Assembly: GCA_024275695.1 (NCBI GenBank)
Contig: JAJRYP010000090.1
Span: 1 to 11,492 of the forward strand
DNA: 11,492 nucleotides
Origin: Patescibacteria group bacterium
GTDB taxonomy: Bacteria; Patescibacteriota; Gracilibacteria; UBA1369; PNNO01
Reading direction: 5' to 3'
Part shown: piece after piece, positions 11,324 through 11,492 of the stretch
How positions within the stretch are numbered: position 1 is the stretch's first letter
How the letters are laid out: the number at the start of each line of letters is the position of its first letter
The notes under the pieces: model-generated
Told to the model about the DNA's origin: nothing
The model's input: the letters and a program-made list of their open reading frames with translations, nothing else
The model's database searches: none
Position numbers and translations under genes: made by a program

Positions 11324-11491
11324 ATGCGGCCATCTTATATGCAGCAATTTTCGGTTCGGCCACCTCCAGCCCCTCCGTTAACCGACCAACCTCAATTTTA
11401 TATACGGCAACCTTACTATCCGCAGCCTCAAAACCCTCCGTTTTTCGACCCGCAGCCATTTTATATTCAACAACTTTTTGGTCTATCTTAA
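11324..11491 (+). CDS. short Pro/Gln/Tyr-rich ORF, possible small protein
   Basis: An ATG at 11324 opens a 55-codon frame ending in TAA at 11489-11491. The product is rich in Pro, Gln, Phe and Tyr, with imperfect repeats around PQ-F/Y (DQPQFYIRQPYYPQPQ, then DPQPFYIQQ), and has no charged core, signal peptide or known domain. The frame is open back to 11252, and those codons also read like protein (SQKADFKFAPF), so the true start may be upstream at a non-ATG codon. A frameshift from the ATG at 11268 is another option. The upstream part overlaps the divergent dnaJ promoter, and no SD sequence is present. It may be a real low-complexity small protein, the remnant of a longer one, or chance. Function unknown. 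Confidence 0.3.
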   Translation: MRPSYMQQFSVRPPPAPPLTDQPQFYIRQPYYPQPQNPPFFDPQPFYIQQLFGLS

Positions 11492-11492
11492 A

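Overview
The window looks like chromosomal DNA of an AT-rich bacterium. It carries nine identifiable protein genes, the first codons of a further gene at the left edge, three tRNA genes, and intergenic DNA richer than the genes in undescribed structure. Promoters of ordinary sigma-70 type (TTGxxx, 16-17 bp, TAxxxT) can be placed before most transcription units. No start codon has a visible Shine-Dalgarno sequence; the ATGs follow AT-rich leaders or overlap the previous gene. UGA serves as stop in at least three genes, and no conserved glycine falls on UGA, so the code appears standard. The lack of SD sites with canonical promoters, the compact operons and a tRNA-Arg with a GCG anticodon suggest an uncultivated lineage, possibly a candidate-phyla (CPR) bacterium such as the Peregrinibacteria. 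That placement is inference and cannot be settled here.

Layout from the left. On the minus strand, argH, proB and proC form a tightly overlapping operon (argininosuccinate to arginine plus fumarate; glutamate toward proline). It continues into an unidentified gene cut by the left edge, a plausible place for proA. This operon is divergent from a plus-strand tRNA-Cys / tRNA-Arg pair, and one palindromic TTGCAA may serve as -35 for both directions. A structured RNA-like repeat lies between the two tRNAs. Then comes a 285-bp MITE-like element with about 23-bp terminal inverted repeats and a 9-bp direct repeat on either side, just upstream of the promoter of a cold-shock-domain gene that ends in a clear intrinsic terminator.

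Convergent to it, on the minus strand, runs a four-gene operon: malic enzyme, aspartase-type lyase, a cytosine-deaminase-like amidohydrolase, and a secreted/membrane thioredoxin-CcdA fusion. Aspartase makes fumarate from aspartate (ArgH also releases fumarate), and malic enzyme takes malate to pyruvate, so the chemistry points to a C4-acid route to pyruvate, with a fumarase encoded elsewhere. Upstream of this operon is tRNA-Lys, followed on its own strand by a second copy of the repeat found after tRNA-Cys. Farther right are a five-helix membrane protein (weakly CvpA-like) and dnaJ, both minus strand with their own promoters, and a short Pro/Gln/Tyr-rich ORF divergent from dnaJ at the right edge.

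The two strongest undescribed signals are the complete, apparently young MITE-like insertion (3704-4006) and the tRNA-linked repeat (3450-3596 plus; 9246-9330 minus), whose second hairpin shows compensatory base changes between copies.
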